The notes under the pieces were generated by a model. The model saw only the letters and a program-made list of their open reading frames with translations. It ran no database searches and was not told the DNA's origin. Made by a program: the position numbers and the translations under genes. Below are positions 16,257 to 23,442 of a stretch of 33,946 nt of DNA, in pieces. The DNA is from Clostridiales bacterium (GTDB taxonomy: Bacteria; Bacillota; Dehalobacteriia; UBA4068). The DNA lies in contig WRHF01000006.1 of the NCBI GenBank assembly GCA_009783415.1, forward strand, positions 1 to 33,946, given 5' to 3'. Numbering within the stretch: the first letter of the stretch is position 1; every line of letters starts with the position of its first letter.

Positions 16257-16284
16257 ATTATACAGCAAAATTCACCAAAATCAA
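16257..16284 (-). promoter_or_regulatory. Promoter of toxin A mRNA
   Basis: On the minus strand TTGATT (16279-16284) and TATAAT (16257-16262) are 16 bp apart. The leader would be about 100 nt. Downstream of the -10 the leader shares GGAGTAATCCGG with copy B. Confidence 0.65.
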
Positions 16285-16356
16285 TACTTTTCTTCGAACT
16301 TCTATATTTTACCTTTGCAATCATCATCATTCAACAGTATAATAAAACTAACTCTG

Positions 16357-16396
16357 ATGCGTGTGACGCGGGAAATAATTCCCTCATCACGCGCAT
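16357..16396. other. Hairpin in the 16285-16683 intergenic stretch
   Basis: ATGCGTGTGA (16357-16366) pairs with TCACGCGCAT (16387-16396) with one G-T pair, and inside it GGGAA (16370-16374) pairs with TTCCC (16379-16383). It has no T run and no nearby gene. I see nothing else in this stretch; long frames here have no protein-like features. Confidence 0.4.
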
Positions 16397-16683
16397 TTGT
16401 CGTTTTTTGGAACTTCTTGCAAAACGATATCTCAATTTGAAAGAAATATTTGGAAAACCTTTCCATATAACCAAACTGAAGCCCCAGCAGCAAGTCAGAT
16501 TGTTTGTAATTAGTAAAATTTTCCAATTAATTTCTTCAGGTATTTTGAAAGTAATCTTATTAACTATTCCTTGTTAAAGTAGTACTTAATATGTTATCCA
16601 GGCAAACTTCAACTCCCAAAAGCCAGCAGCTCTGAAAGAAGTCAAAGCAAAACAAATAAAGTAAAACGAACAGTCCAATAATT

Positions 16684-16774
16684 ATCCTTTATCCTTTATC
16701 CTTTATCCTTTATCCTTTATCCTTTATCCTTTATCCTTTATCCTTTATCCTTTATCCTTTATCCTTTATCCTTT
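16684..16774. repeat. Heptamer array C: 13 perfect ATCCTTT units
   Basis: Thirteen exact copies of ATCCTTT run from 16684 to 16774 and decay into TCCTTTT-type units to about 16797. This is the longest and purest 7-bp array in the window. It lies just left of the IS110-family element. No GCGAAA hairpin is attached. Confidence 0.95.
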
Positions 16775-16865
16775 TCCTTTTTCCTTTATCCTTTTTCTTA
16801 CAATATAATTATGGTTGAAGGCACGGTTGTCAGCCGTGTCTTTTCCATCTCGTGCTGAACTGTTA

Positions 16866-16952
16866 GAATGAGAGTGGATTGGACTGACGATGTCCCTCAA
16901 GAACTGATCTGATCATGTTCGTAATGGAGTCCGTCAGCCCGCCCTCTCATTC
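16866..16952 (+). ncRNA. Candidate bridge RNA of the IS110-family element
   Basis: GAATGAGAG (16866-16874) pairs exactly with CTCTCATTC (16944-16952), and CTGACG (16884-16889) pairs with CGTCAG (16932-16937), giving a long stem with an internal loop region upstream of the transposase. IS110-group elements are known to express a bridge RNA from this place that specifies target and donor DNA. The targeting loops cannot be assigned without knowing the element ends. Confidence 0.5.
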
Positions 16953-17079
16953 GCAGTGTTCGATTTGCGCAGGTTGTCCTGCCACCTTCTGGTGCGTTCG
17001 TGTAACCCAAGAGATTGAATAAGCATTGAGTAAAGGGCGGTAGCCAATACCAAAAATATATTTAAGGAGGCCTTTTACT

Positions 17080-18306
17080 ATGAACGCTGTCGGTATCGAC
17101 ATCTCCAAAGGCAAGTGCATGGTTGCAGCCATGCGACCCTTTGGGGAAGTAACCCTCACTCCACATGAAGTCACTCATTCCTATGCCAATCTTGAGAAGC
17201 TAGGCTACGATATTATCGGGCTTGGTGAGAACACAAGGGTCATCATGGAGGCCACGGGGCGCTACCATGAACCCGTGGCGGCAGTTCTCCATGAAATGGG
17301 CATCTACGTCTGTGTCCTCAATCCTATTGTTATCAAACAGAGTGGCGCTGGCTCCGTCCGAAAGGTCAAAAGCGATAAGAAAGATGCTCTCAAAATCGCA
17401 AAGTACGGGATCGACAATTGGACGACATTACGCCAATACACACCTACGGATGCCGTAAGACAACAACTTAAACTGTTCAGCCGCCAGTACAACCTGTACA
17501 TGAAAACATCGGTGGCACTGCAAAACAACCTTATTGCACTACTGGACAAGACTTTTCCAGGCGCCAATACCATTTTTGATAGCCCAACCCGCGCCGACGG
17601 CCATCAAAAATGGGTAGATTTTATTACATCTTTTTGGCATTGTGATTGCATTTGCCGCGTCAGTCAAAATGCCTTCACAGAGCGATACCAAAAGTGGTGT
17701 AAACGCAAGGGATATAACTTTTCCGAATCAAAAGCAGAGGATGTGTATATCTCTAGTGCCGGGCATTTTCCTACTCTGCCGAAGAATGCCAACACCAAGC
17801 TGTTGATTACCTCTGCTGCTGCCGAACTCTCCGCCGTTAGAGAGGGTTTGATGACAATTAAGGCTGAGGTGATCCGTCTGGCTAAGCAGCTCCCCGAGTA
17901 TGACATCGTGATTGGCATGTATGGTGTTGGCGAGATAACAGGGTCGCAGCTTATGGCTGAACTGGGGGATGTGAGACGCTTTAATAACCGCAAGTCAATC
18001 GTTGCTTTCGCAGGTATTGATCCGGAAGTCAGCCAGTCCGGCTCTTACCAGAGAGTAAGCAATCCTTCTAGCAAGCGCGGCTCGCCGCATCTTCGTAAAA
18101 CCCTGTTCCAAGTGATGGATACTTACCTGAAACGATCTCCGGAAGATGAGCCTGTGTATCAATTTCTTGATAAAAAACGCGCCGAGGGTAAGCCTTATTA
18201 CGTTTACATGACTGCTGCTGCCAATAAGTTCCTAAGGATCTACTATGCCCGGGTTAAAGAGCATCTGAATAAGCATTATCCCGAGCAAGATCCTCCGGAA
18301 TTATAG
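17080..18306 (+). CDS. IS110-family DEDD transposase (recombinase)
   Basis: 408 residues, full length for the family. The RuvC-like DEDD domain shows D7 (GIDISK), E57 (MEATGRYHEP), D99 and D102 (SDKKDA). The C-terminal Transposase_20 domain has GVGEITGSQLMAELGDV, then SIVAFAGIDP and a serine-rich SGSYQRVSNPSS segment, where the nucleophilic serine of the family lies. It recombines DNA guided by a structured RNA, without terminal inverted repeats. AAGGAGG precedes the ATG. The reading frame is intact, so the element may be active. Confidence 0.96.
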   Translation: MNAVGIDISKGKCMVAAMRPFGEVTLTPHEVTHSYANLEKLGYDIIGLGENTRVIMEATGRYHEPVAAVLHEMGIYVCVLNPIVIKQSGAGSVRKVKSDKKDALKIAKYGIDNWTTLRQYTPTDAVRQQLKLFSRQYNLYMKTSVALQNNLIALLDKTFPGANTIFDSPTRADGHQKWVDFITSFWHCDCICRVSQNAFTERYQKWCKRKGYNFSESKAEDVYISSAGHFPTLPKNANTKLLITSAAAELSAVREGLMTIKAEVIRLAKQLPEYDIVIGMYGVGEITGSQLMAELGDVRRFNNRKSIVAFAGIDPEVSQSGSYQRVSNPSSKRGSPHLRKTLFQVMDTYLKRSPEDEPVYQFLDKKRAEGKPYYVYMTAAANKFLRIYYARVKEHLNKHYPEQDPPEL

Positions 18307-18318
18307 GGTGTACCCTAT
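18302..18318. repeat. 17-bp direct repeat, left copy
   Basis: TATAGGGTGTACCCTAT overlaps the transposase stop codon. It is repeated with one change at 18512-18528 after the next stop codon. The motif is itself an inverted repeat (ATAGGGT/ACCCTAT) and supplies AGGGTG as ribosome site for the small gene. Confidence 0.8.
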
Positions 18319-18511
18319 GGGTACCGCGGCTACTCGGGCTACAGCCCGCTATCAAAAGAAGAAGGGTCTAATCAGCAAGTCATACAAACTACCTCGTGAA
18401 GTTGTCGATGAGTTTGCAGAGGCTTGCGAGGAAATGGAGCTATCTCAAGCCCAGGTATTAACAAAGTACATGAAGTATTACATCAAACGATATCACCCCG
18501 ACTACGAATGA
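18317..18511 (+). CDS. Small ribbon-helix-helix-like protein, IS passenger
   Basis: 64 residues from the ATG at 18317 (a GTG at 18308 is less likely), with AGGGTG 6 nt upstream. A basic N-terminus (ARYQKKKGL) is followed by a strand and two helices (SKSYKLPREVVDEF, then LSQAQVLTKYMKYYIK), which looks like the DNA-binding ribbon-helix-helix fold. It begins 10 bp after the transposase stop codon and is flanked by identical 17-bp motifs, so it may be an accessory gene of the element that binds those motifs. Its function is not established. Confidence 0.6.
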   Translation: MGTAATRATARYQKKKGLISKSYKLPREVVDEFAEACEEMELSQAQVLTKYMKYYIKRYHPDYE

Positions 18512-18528
18512 TATAGGGTGTACCCCAT
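18512..18528. repeat. 17-bp direct repeat, right copy
   Basis: TATAGGGTGTACCCCAT, one base different from 18302-18318, starts directly after the stop codon of the small gene. It may mark the element end or a second operator. Confidence 0.8.
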
Positions 18529-18604
18529 ATTTGAAGTGTCCTTCTGCAAAGGGATATTTCGATTAGTCAAATAAAACTCAATTATGCCAGCCTCCTCCTG
18601 CTAA

Positions 18605-18675
18605 TTTTTTTACGCCGACGCCGAAAAGGTGAACGAGCGCAGCGAGTGAGGCTTTTCGGCGGCGGCGTAAAAAAA
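18605..18675. repeat. Palindromic element at the end of the broken ATPase gene
   Basis: Arms of about 24 bp (18605-18628 and 18652-18675, TACGCCGACGCCGAAAAG and complement) pair with one mismatch around a GAACGAGCGCAGCGAGTGAG interior. It ends in A/T runs on both sides and could end transcription. The last codons of the truncated ATPase frame read through it. Confidence 0.75.
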
Positions 18676-19218
18676 TTTTGCCGGAACCGCCTGCTTTGCT
18701 ATACCCATTTTTAAAGAATAAAAGAAATAAAAAATAATTAAAATATTTTTCAAAAAAGGCTTGACTTTTCTTTGCAGGACTCTTACATTAAGAACAGGTG
18801 AACCCCAAGCATAGTCATAAAAAATATAAGGCTGGGCTTCACCTTGACTCTTTTCTGTACTGGTTATTTTTTCGTTAATTATCCTGAATCGTTGCGCTTC
18901 ATCGGCAAAGGTAATTTGATATAATAGATTTGGAAGACTGTTTTTTGAAATTGCGGCAAGGTTTTCAACCACAAAAGTCATTGTTGCGGGTTTTTTTTCT
19001 CCAGAAGAGCCCTTGTGAAGCCATTCAGCAGCGCCACCTCCTTTACGAATATGTTCCCTCATGTCCGAAGGCGCACTTCTGAGCAACTCTATTGCTTCAA
19101 TAAAATTGGATTTTCCGCTCCCGTTTCTACCAATGATAACATTCAGTGGTTGTAATTCAATTTTTTCAGAATCTGGCCCAAAGCTTAAGAAATTTTTAAG
19201 TTCTACCGATTTTATCAT
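18610..19218 (-). pseudogene. Truncated AAA-type ATPase (RecF/SMC-like head)
   Basis: The frame starts at an ATG at 19218 behind AAAGGAGGAAG. Residues 1-150 are a good ATPase head: MIKSVELKNFLSFG, then the P-loop GRNGSGKSN, then a region like AAA_15/AAA_21 proteins. After about residue 150 the sequence changes to low-complexity IIFYFFYS, then crosses the palindrome at 18605-18675 and stops at 202 residues. Relatives are usually near 350-450 residues and have the signature and Walker B motifs, which are missing here. It is therefore a 3'-truncated gene, probably cut by the palindrome or by arrival of the IS. Function is probably lost. Confidence 0.7.
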
Positions 19219-19327
19219 GAGGCTTCCTCCTTTAGAAAAATACTCACGGATAAACATATTCTAGCATAATTCATTAATTCTGACAATAGCCCTGCAAATA
19301 CTCACCTAATTTTGAATCATAGTTAAG

Positions 19328-19356
19328 TTGACGATTTTGATGAAATTGAGTATACT
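19328..19356 (+). promoter_or_regulatory. Promoter of the DUF1330 gene
   Basis: TTGACG (19328-19333) and TATACT (19351-19356) are 17 bp apart, leaving a leader of about 90 nt before the start at 19454. Confidence 0.6.
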
Positions 19357-19453
19357 ATATTTAAGAGGGATTACTATATCTATGTGATTCCTTGTACTTC
19401 TTTAACTTCATAGTTTTGCTATGACTGTAAAAGATAACAAAAGGAGGTTAATT

Positions 19454-19738
19454 ATGGCTGTATTTTTTATCGCGAATATAAAGATAGAGGATGAGGATAA
19501 ATATCAAAAATATCTTATTGATGTAGATAAAGTCTTTAGCAAGTTTAATGGCAAATATTTAGCTGTTGATGACAATCCGGAAATATTAGAAGGGCATTGG
19601 GACTATTCCCGACTAGTTTTGATAGAGTTTCCCGATAGACGATCCCTCAAAGATTGGTATTACTCAGCTGAATATCAGGAAATTTTAAAATATCGGCTTA
19701 ATGCCACTGATTGTGATTCAATTATTGTTGGACAGTAG
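19454..19738 (+). CDS. DUF1330-family protein
   Basis: 94 residues from the ATG at 19454, behind AAAGGAGG. The sequence (AVFFIANIKIEDEDKYQKY, then LVLIEFPDRRSLKDWYYSAEYQEI) matches the DUF1330 ferredoxin-like alpha-beta fold, whose members often form dimers. The biochemical role is unknown. A hairpin CATAGGCTG/CAGCCTATG (19742-19776) follows the stop codon. The oxidoreductase downstream may be co-transcribed, though a palindromic element lies between them. Confidence 0.85.
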   Translation: MAVFFIANIKIEDEDKYQKYLIDVDKVFSKFNGKYLAVDDNPEILEGHWDYSRLVLIEFPDRRSLKDWYYSAEYQEILKYRLNATDCDSIIVGQ

Positions 19739-19819
19739 ACGCATAGGCTGTGAAAAATCCGATCTTGCAGCCTATGTGACTGCTTACAGTTGCGAGTTTG
19801 CCTACAAAATCGATCCTTA

Positions 19820-19889
19820 CGTCATCCCGGACTTGATCCGGGATCCCCTGCTTATCCCCGGGGGATCCCGGATCAAGTCCGGGATGACG
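19820..19889. repeat. Dispersed palindromic element, copy 2 (perfect)
   Basis: Two 29-bp arms (19820-19848 and 19861-19889), starting CGTCATCCCGGACTTGATCC, are exact reverse complements around a 12-nt loop. Each arm is itself nearly palindromic. The 3' end of the kinase at 15812-15880 holds a diverged copy. Both strands are open across it, but the translations (for example HPGLDPGSP) are products of the repeat and not genes. Confidence 0.92.
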
Positions 19890-19980
19890 GGAAGAATAAA
19901 GGAGGATCAATTGCTGATTTTTCGCAAGTAATAAAAACTTGGGAATCATTCAAAAGTAAACTTGGAAGGAGAAGGTACCC

Positions 19981-21450
19981 ATGAAATCAATACTTATTAT
20001 CGGAGCCGGAATGGGCGGTTTGGCGGCGGGAATCTATGGTCAAATGAACGGGTATCAAACCCAAATTGAGGAAATGCATATATCTCCGGGTGGCCAGTGC
20101 GCCTCCTGGCAGCGCAAAGGCTATACTTTTGATGCCTGTATCCACCATCTGATGGGTTGCAAGGAAGGTTCAAAACTCAACAAATTATGGCGGGAATTGG
20201 GCGGATTGCCGAGGGAAATGATTTCGCAAAAAGAGAGTGTCGCCTTTACAGACCTCAAAGGCAACCTGTTTTATGACTACAATGATTTAGGTCAATTACG
20301 GGAACATATGCTTGACATTGCCCCTGAAGATAAAAATGAGATAGAAAAATACATAAAAGGTATTCGCTCTTTTGTCGGAGAGGACATGATGGGCAGCATG
20401 ATGATGGGCGGAAAAAGAGGTATGATTGGCCTGATGCCAACTATGTTGAGAAACCTGAAATATATGAACCTAACTTTAGGTGATTACGCGAAACGCTTTA
20501 AAAATCCTCTTTTAAGGCGGGCGATAGCTTTACTGGAATATTCAATACCGGAACTTCCGACAGGTATGCATTTTGCCAAACACGCGGCAGGGGCTGCCGG
20601 AGATATTCTTTGGCCGGTCGGAGGAAGCGGGCAATTTGCCAAGTCGATTGCCGGGAAATACCAGGCTTTAGGCGGCAAACTGAACCTTGGCCATAAAGTA
20701 ACAAAAATCCTGACGGAAAGCGACAAAGCCATTGGCGTCCTCCTTGAGGATGGGAGCAAGCATTACGCGGATATTATCATTTCCAACGCGGACGGGAGAA
20801 AAACCATATATGACCTTCTTGAAGGCAACTATGCAGACAATGAGATCGCAGGCTGGGCAAAAGAGGGAGCGGCTGAAACTAATTGGGGGACCATGGTTTA
20901 TCTGGGCGTCAATCGCGATCTGTCCCATGAACCCTCCGCACTGGTAATGCTTTTGGATGAACCGGTAACTTTGGCGGGAAAAACGGTAGACTCACTGGAA
21001 ATGCAAATTTACGGTTTTGACCCCTCTTTAGCACCGAATGGCAAAGGTGTGATCAAGGTGGAGATGATAACACCCTTTTCCTACTGGGAATGCGGCACAG
21101 ATGAGGAATATAAAGACAAAAAGCGGCTGGTGGCGGATCAAGCCATCACGATTTTGGAAAAGTATTTTGAGGGAATAGCAAACCAGGTAGAGGTTCTCGA
21201 TGTGGTTACAATTAAGACATGGGAACGCTTTATGGGAGGAACACGCGGCTTTGCCAACGCTCCCAATAAACCCTTCAATTTAGGAACAATGCTAAAGGCG
21301 GCAAAAAATACTTTACCCGGGCTTGATGGGTTCTACCTGGCTGGTATTTGGGTAACATCGACAGGCGCCCTGTTTGCTAACGCCCTCTCGGGCAAAAATG
21401 TGATCAAAGATATCTGTAAGCGTGATGGCAGGAGGTTTGAGGTGCGGTAA
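19981..21450 (+). CDS. NAD(P)/FAD-dependent oxidoreductase, phytoene-desaturase-like
   Basis: 489 residues. The N-terminal Rossmann motif GAGMGGLAAGIYG (8-20) is followed by HISPGGQCASW, as in the CrtI/CrtN and flavin amine oxidase families. A second nucleotide-binding portion lies near the C-terminus (LPGLDGFYLAGIWV, then GALFANALSGKNV). Such enzymes use FAD to oxidise or saturate C-C bonds of isoprenoids or other lipids, but the substrate cannot be assigned. No carotenoid genes are nearby. An AAGGAGAAGG site precedes the ATG. A divergent or regulatory link with the convergent MerR gene is possible. Confidence 0.88.
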   Translation: MKSILIIGAGMGGLAAGIYGQMNGYQTQIEEMHISPGGQCASWQRKGYTFDACIHHLMGCKEGSKLNKLWRELGGLPREMISQKESVAFTDLKGNLFYDYNDLGQLREHMLDIAPEDKNEIEKYIKGIRSFVGEDMMGSMMMGGKRGMIGLMPTMLRNLKYMNLTLGDYAKRFKNPLLRRAIALLEYSIPELPTGMHFAKHAAGAAGDILWPVGGSGQFAKSIAGKYQALGGKLNLGHKVTKILTESDKAIGVLLEDGSKHYADIIISNADGRKTIYDLLEGNYADNEIAGWAKEGAAETNWGTMVYLGVNRDLSHEPSALVMLLDEPVTLAGKTVDSLEMQIYGFDPSLAPNGKGVIKVEMITPFSYWECGTDEEYKDKKRLVADQAITILEKYFEGIANQVEVLDVVTIKTWERFMGGTRGFANAPNKPFNLGTMLKAAKNTLPGLDGFYLAGIWVTSTGALFANALSGKNVIKDICKRDGRRFEVR

Positions 21451-21474
21451 ATGAAGATATCATTGATAGTTTTT

Positions 21475-22362
21475 TCACTGATTTTTTGATACAGCAACAT
21501 AAACCTGCGATAAATAGTGGGATATATCTTTAACACACACTTCGTCATGTAAATAAACAGAGAAAACCGGACCGGACACGGTCAGGTTTTTTTCTTCTAT
21601 ATATGCCGTCATTCTTGCAGGTAAATCGCCGAAATGGCCATAATAACCATAGGCAAAACCGGTTAAATAATTTCCGGCTTTCGAGCTGCGGTTCCCGGTT
21701 GGATCTAATGATATAAAATAATCGGGATTTCCCGGCGCCTTCAAAAACCTGTCCCAACTCTCGTGCATACCACCGATGGGAAAACTAAGATTTATCCGTA
21801 AATTCAGAGCCTCATTGCAAAAATTCATAAGCGGCTTATAAAAATCTTCATCTTCATTCCAATTATTGCCTGAACCAAGAATATATGGAGTGCCTTCTCT
21901 TTTCAACACAGCAATCTTGGTCACATCAACATATCCATTCTCATTTGCCGTATTTTTATTATTTTTGTCCTTGGCTATTTCTCCATCCGCCGCCTTGTAT
22001 CCCTCAAGCACCTTTATCCCATAGCTGATCAATTCGCGCCTGGTATTGATTATGGAATAGCATTCGCGTAGTTTGTGCAATTCCATGTCTATCTGCTTTT
22101 CCCTTTGCTCGATCAAAGCCAATATTTTTTCCGGAGTGCGTTCACTATCCGCCTTTCTGATTTCCTTCAAGGGAATATTCAAATTACTTAAAACAGAAAT
22201 AAATTTTATGGTTACCATCTGGTCAGGGGAATAATAGCGGTAATTCGTTTTCATGTCACGTTTTACAGGGAAAAACAGTCCGGACTCCTCCCAATGACGC
22301 AGTGTCGTTTGACTGATACCGGATAATTTGGAAAATTCTTTTATTGATAGCAACTCTTTCAT
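21475..22362 (-). CDS. MerR-family regulator with a C-terminal sensing domain
   Basis: 295 residues. The first 70 form a MerR winged helix (LLSIKEFSKLSGISQTTLRH, then YRYYSPDQM). A coiled-coil dimer helix follows (about 88-125). Residues from about 140 to 295 form a separate domain with an aromatic core (NYLTGFAYGYYGHFGDLP, then ISHYLSQVYVAV) that resembles GyrI-like effector-binding domains, so a small hydrophobic ligand is likely. It ends convergent with the oxidoreductase, 24 bp away. A GAAAGGA site lies about 12 nt before the ATG. Targets are unknown. Confidence 0.85.
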   Translation of the reverse strand: MKELLSIKEFSKLSGISQTTLRHWEESGLFFPVKRDMKTNYRYYSPDQMVTIKFISVLSNLNIPLKEIRKADSERTPEKILALIEQREKQIDMELHKLRECYSIINTRRELISYGIKVLEGYKAADGEIAKDKNNKNTANENGYVDVTKIAVLKREGTPYILGSGNNWNEDEDFYKPLMNFCNEALNLRINLSFPIGGMHESWDRFLKAPGNPDYFISLDPTGNRSSKAGNYLTGFAYGYYGHFGDLPARMTAYIEEKNLTVSGPVFSVYLHDEVCVKDISHYLSQVYVAVSKNQ

Positions 22363-22415
22363 ATATCATTATATCCTTTCAAGGCCCAAGTATATTTAAT
22401 ATGCTACATAAAGGC

Positions 22416-22459
22416 AAAAAAAATCCCTGAATGTGCCTTATACCGCACCCCAGAGATTT
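22416..22459 (-). terminator. Terminator at the end of the surface-protein cluster
   Basis: On the minus strand AAATCTCTGGGGTGC pairs imperfectly with GCACATTCAGGGATTT and is followed by a run of T. It lies 33 bp past the stop codon of the Cna-B protein gene. Confidence 0.65.
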
Positions 22460-22492
22460 AATTAGTTTATTTACTTAAAAGTGCAAAAAGCA

Positions 22493-23173
22493 TTACCGCC
22501 TTTTCTCCAAAAGCAATCTAAGGCAAAACGCGCATCCGATCATTATCACAAACCATATAGCCATATTGGTGGTATCGCCTGTATTGGGACTATCCGATGA
22601 CGGTTTATTCCGGTGGGAGGGATTGGAAAGGCCGGGATCAGGCGAATCCGGAATATTCAGGGCCGGTGGGATATATGTGTTTGTAATACTGTATCCGTCC
22701 ACTTTTTTTCTGTATCCGTAAACCGTATCTTCATCAACAGTGTAAACGATTTCCTTATTGTAACTATCATATTTCGGCAAGCTGAAGTTCCATTGCCAGC
22801 CATCAGCAGCAGATACAATCTTTTGGATCACAACCGCGTTGCCGTTTTTAACGAGCACCGTAATGTTTTTTGGCTGGTTCACTGCCGGGTTTTTTCCGTG
22901 TTCCCATTTCTTCATGCCTTCGATTTTTATAGTGTTTGAGCTAAAAGAGGTATCATCCTTTTTATCTGTGTTTGATGTCGGATCCTTTGTACCCGGTTTC
23001 GTTGGATCGGATTTTTTTTCTTGCTGTGTGCCGCTGAAGAGATTCTCCTTGTTTACTAAGCCGCGCCAGGCATAACTGCTTGCCATAAAAATTGATAGTA
23101 TCATTAGAAAACTTAACGCAAAGTAAATAATTTTAACGGAAACAATATGTTTTTTATTTTCAACTTGCTTCAA
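22493..23173 (-). CDS. Cna-B domain surface protein with sortase-like tail
   Basis: 226 residues. The N-terminus has a membrane segment (VKIIYFALSFLMILSIFMAS) followed by SYAWRGLVNKENLFSG, like the SipW-type signal of TasA/CalY proteins. A Lys/Thr/Asp-rich linker leads to a Cna-B domain (about 83-165: IKIEGMKKWEHG, then IVYTVDED, then ITNTY). The C-terminus has SPNTGD, a hydrophobic helix and LLLEKRR, which is a sorting signal with SPNTG in place of LPXTG. It is likely anchored to the wall by a sortase not in this window. The start is a TTG at 23173, as in-frame stops lie just upstream. Confidence 0.82.
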   Translation of the reverse strand: MKQVENKKHIVSVKIIYFALSFLMILSIFMASSYAWRGLVNKENLFSGTQQEKKSDPTKPGTKDPTSNTDKKDDTSFSSNTIKIEGMKKWEHGKNPAVNQPKNITVLVKNGNAVVIQKIVSAADGWQWNFSLPKYDSYNKEIVYTVDEDTVYGYRKKVDGYSITNTYIPPALNIPDSPDPGLSNPSHRNKPSSDSPNTGDTTNMAIWFVIMIGCAFCLRLLLEKRR

Positions 23174-23208
23174 CCATCATCACTTCCTTTGGCTTGATTG
23201 CCCTCAAA

Positions 23209-23346
23209 AGACCGTGATCATTTTCTTGATCAGGGTCTTCCTAAATGTGTTTGCCATAATCAAACACATTTAGGAAGACTCTGCCCAAGCAAAGTGTTTT
23301 TGGGGGGGCGCCGCTGTTTCGGGCAGCGGCGCCCCCCAAAGCACTT
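23209..23346. repeat. Three consecutive strong hairpins before the Cna-B gene
   Basis: Hairpin 1: 23209-23220 with 23227-23238 (one mismatch). Hairpin 2: 23235-23253 with 23261-23279, a perfect 19-bp stem. Hairpin 3: 23303-23316 with 23324-23337, a perfect GC-rich 14-bp stem extended by flanking pairs. Hairpins 1 and 2 share 4 bases, so they compete. They may process or attenuate the message between the two surface-protein genes. Confidence 0.8.
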
Positions 23347-23356
23347 AATTCAATCC

Positions 23357-23430
23357 TTTCGCGGAGCGAAAGTCACCCATTCCGTCCTCTGTCATCTGTC
23401 CTCTGTCCTCTGTCCTCTGTCCTCTTTATA
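23357..23430. repeat. Heptamer array D with GCGAAA hairpin
   Basis: TTTCGC-gga-GCGAAA (23357-23371) is followed by GTCACC and an array of about six CCTCTGT/CATCTGT units (23384-23427). The order is the same as at 27846 and 31972, but the heptamer sequence differs. It ends about 13 bp past the stop codon of the 817-residue surface protein. Confidence 0.85.
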
Positions 23431-23442
23431 AAGGCTCAACCC

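Larger units (their letters stand above)
16820..18528 (+). mobile_element. IS110-family insertion element with accessory gene
   Basis: It comprises a roughly 250-bp structured left non-coding region, a DEDD transposase (17080-18306) and a small gene (18317-18511) bracketed by 17-bp direct repeats. IS110 elements lack long terminal inverted repeats, so the exact ends cannot be set from one copy. The limits given are approximate. The right end could be near 18306 or near 18528. Confidence 0.65.

Noticed and set aside
16185-16577. 130-codon plus-strand frame
   Set aside because: It covers the toxin A promoter and a hairpin, has no ribosome site and looks like random AT-rich sequence.
16684-16797. 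CRISPR array
   Set aside because: The 7-bp units are contiguous, without spacers, and no cas genes are present.
19701-19984. Three small frames on both strands near 19800
   Set aside because: They are translations of the 29-bp palindromic element (for example PDQVRDD).
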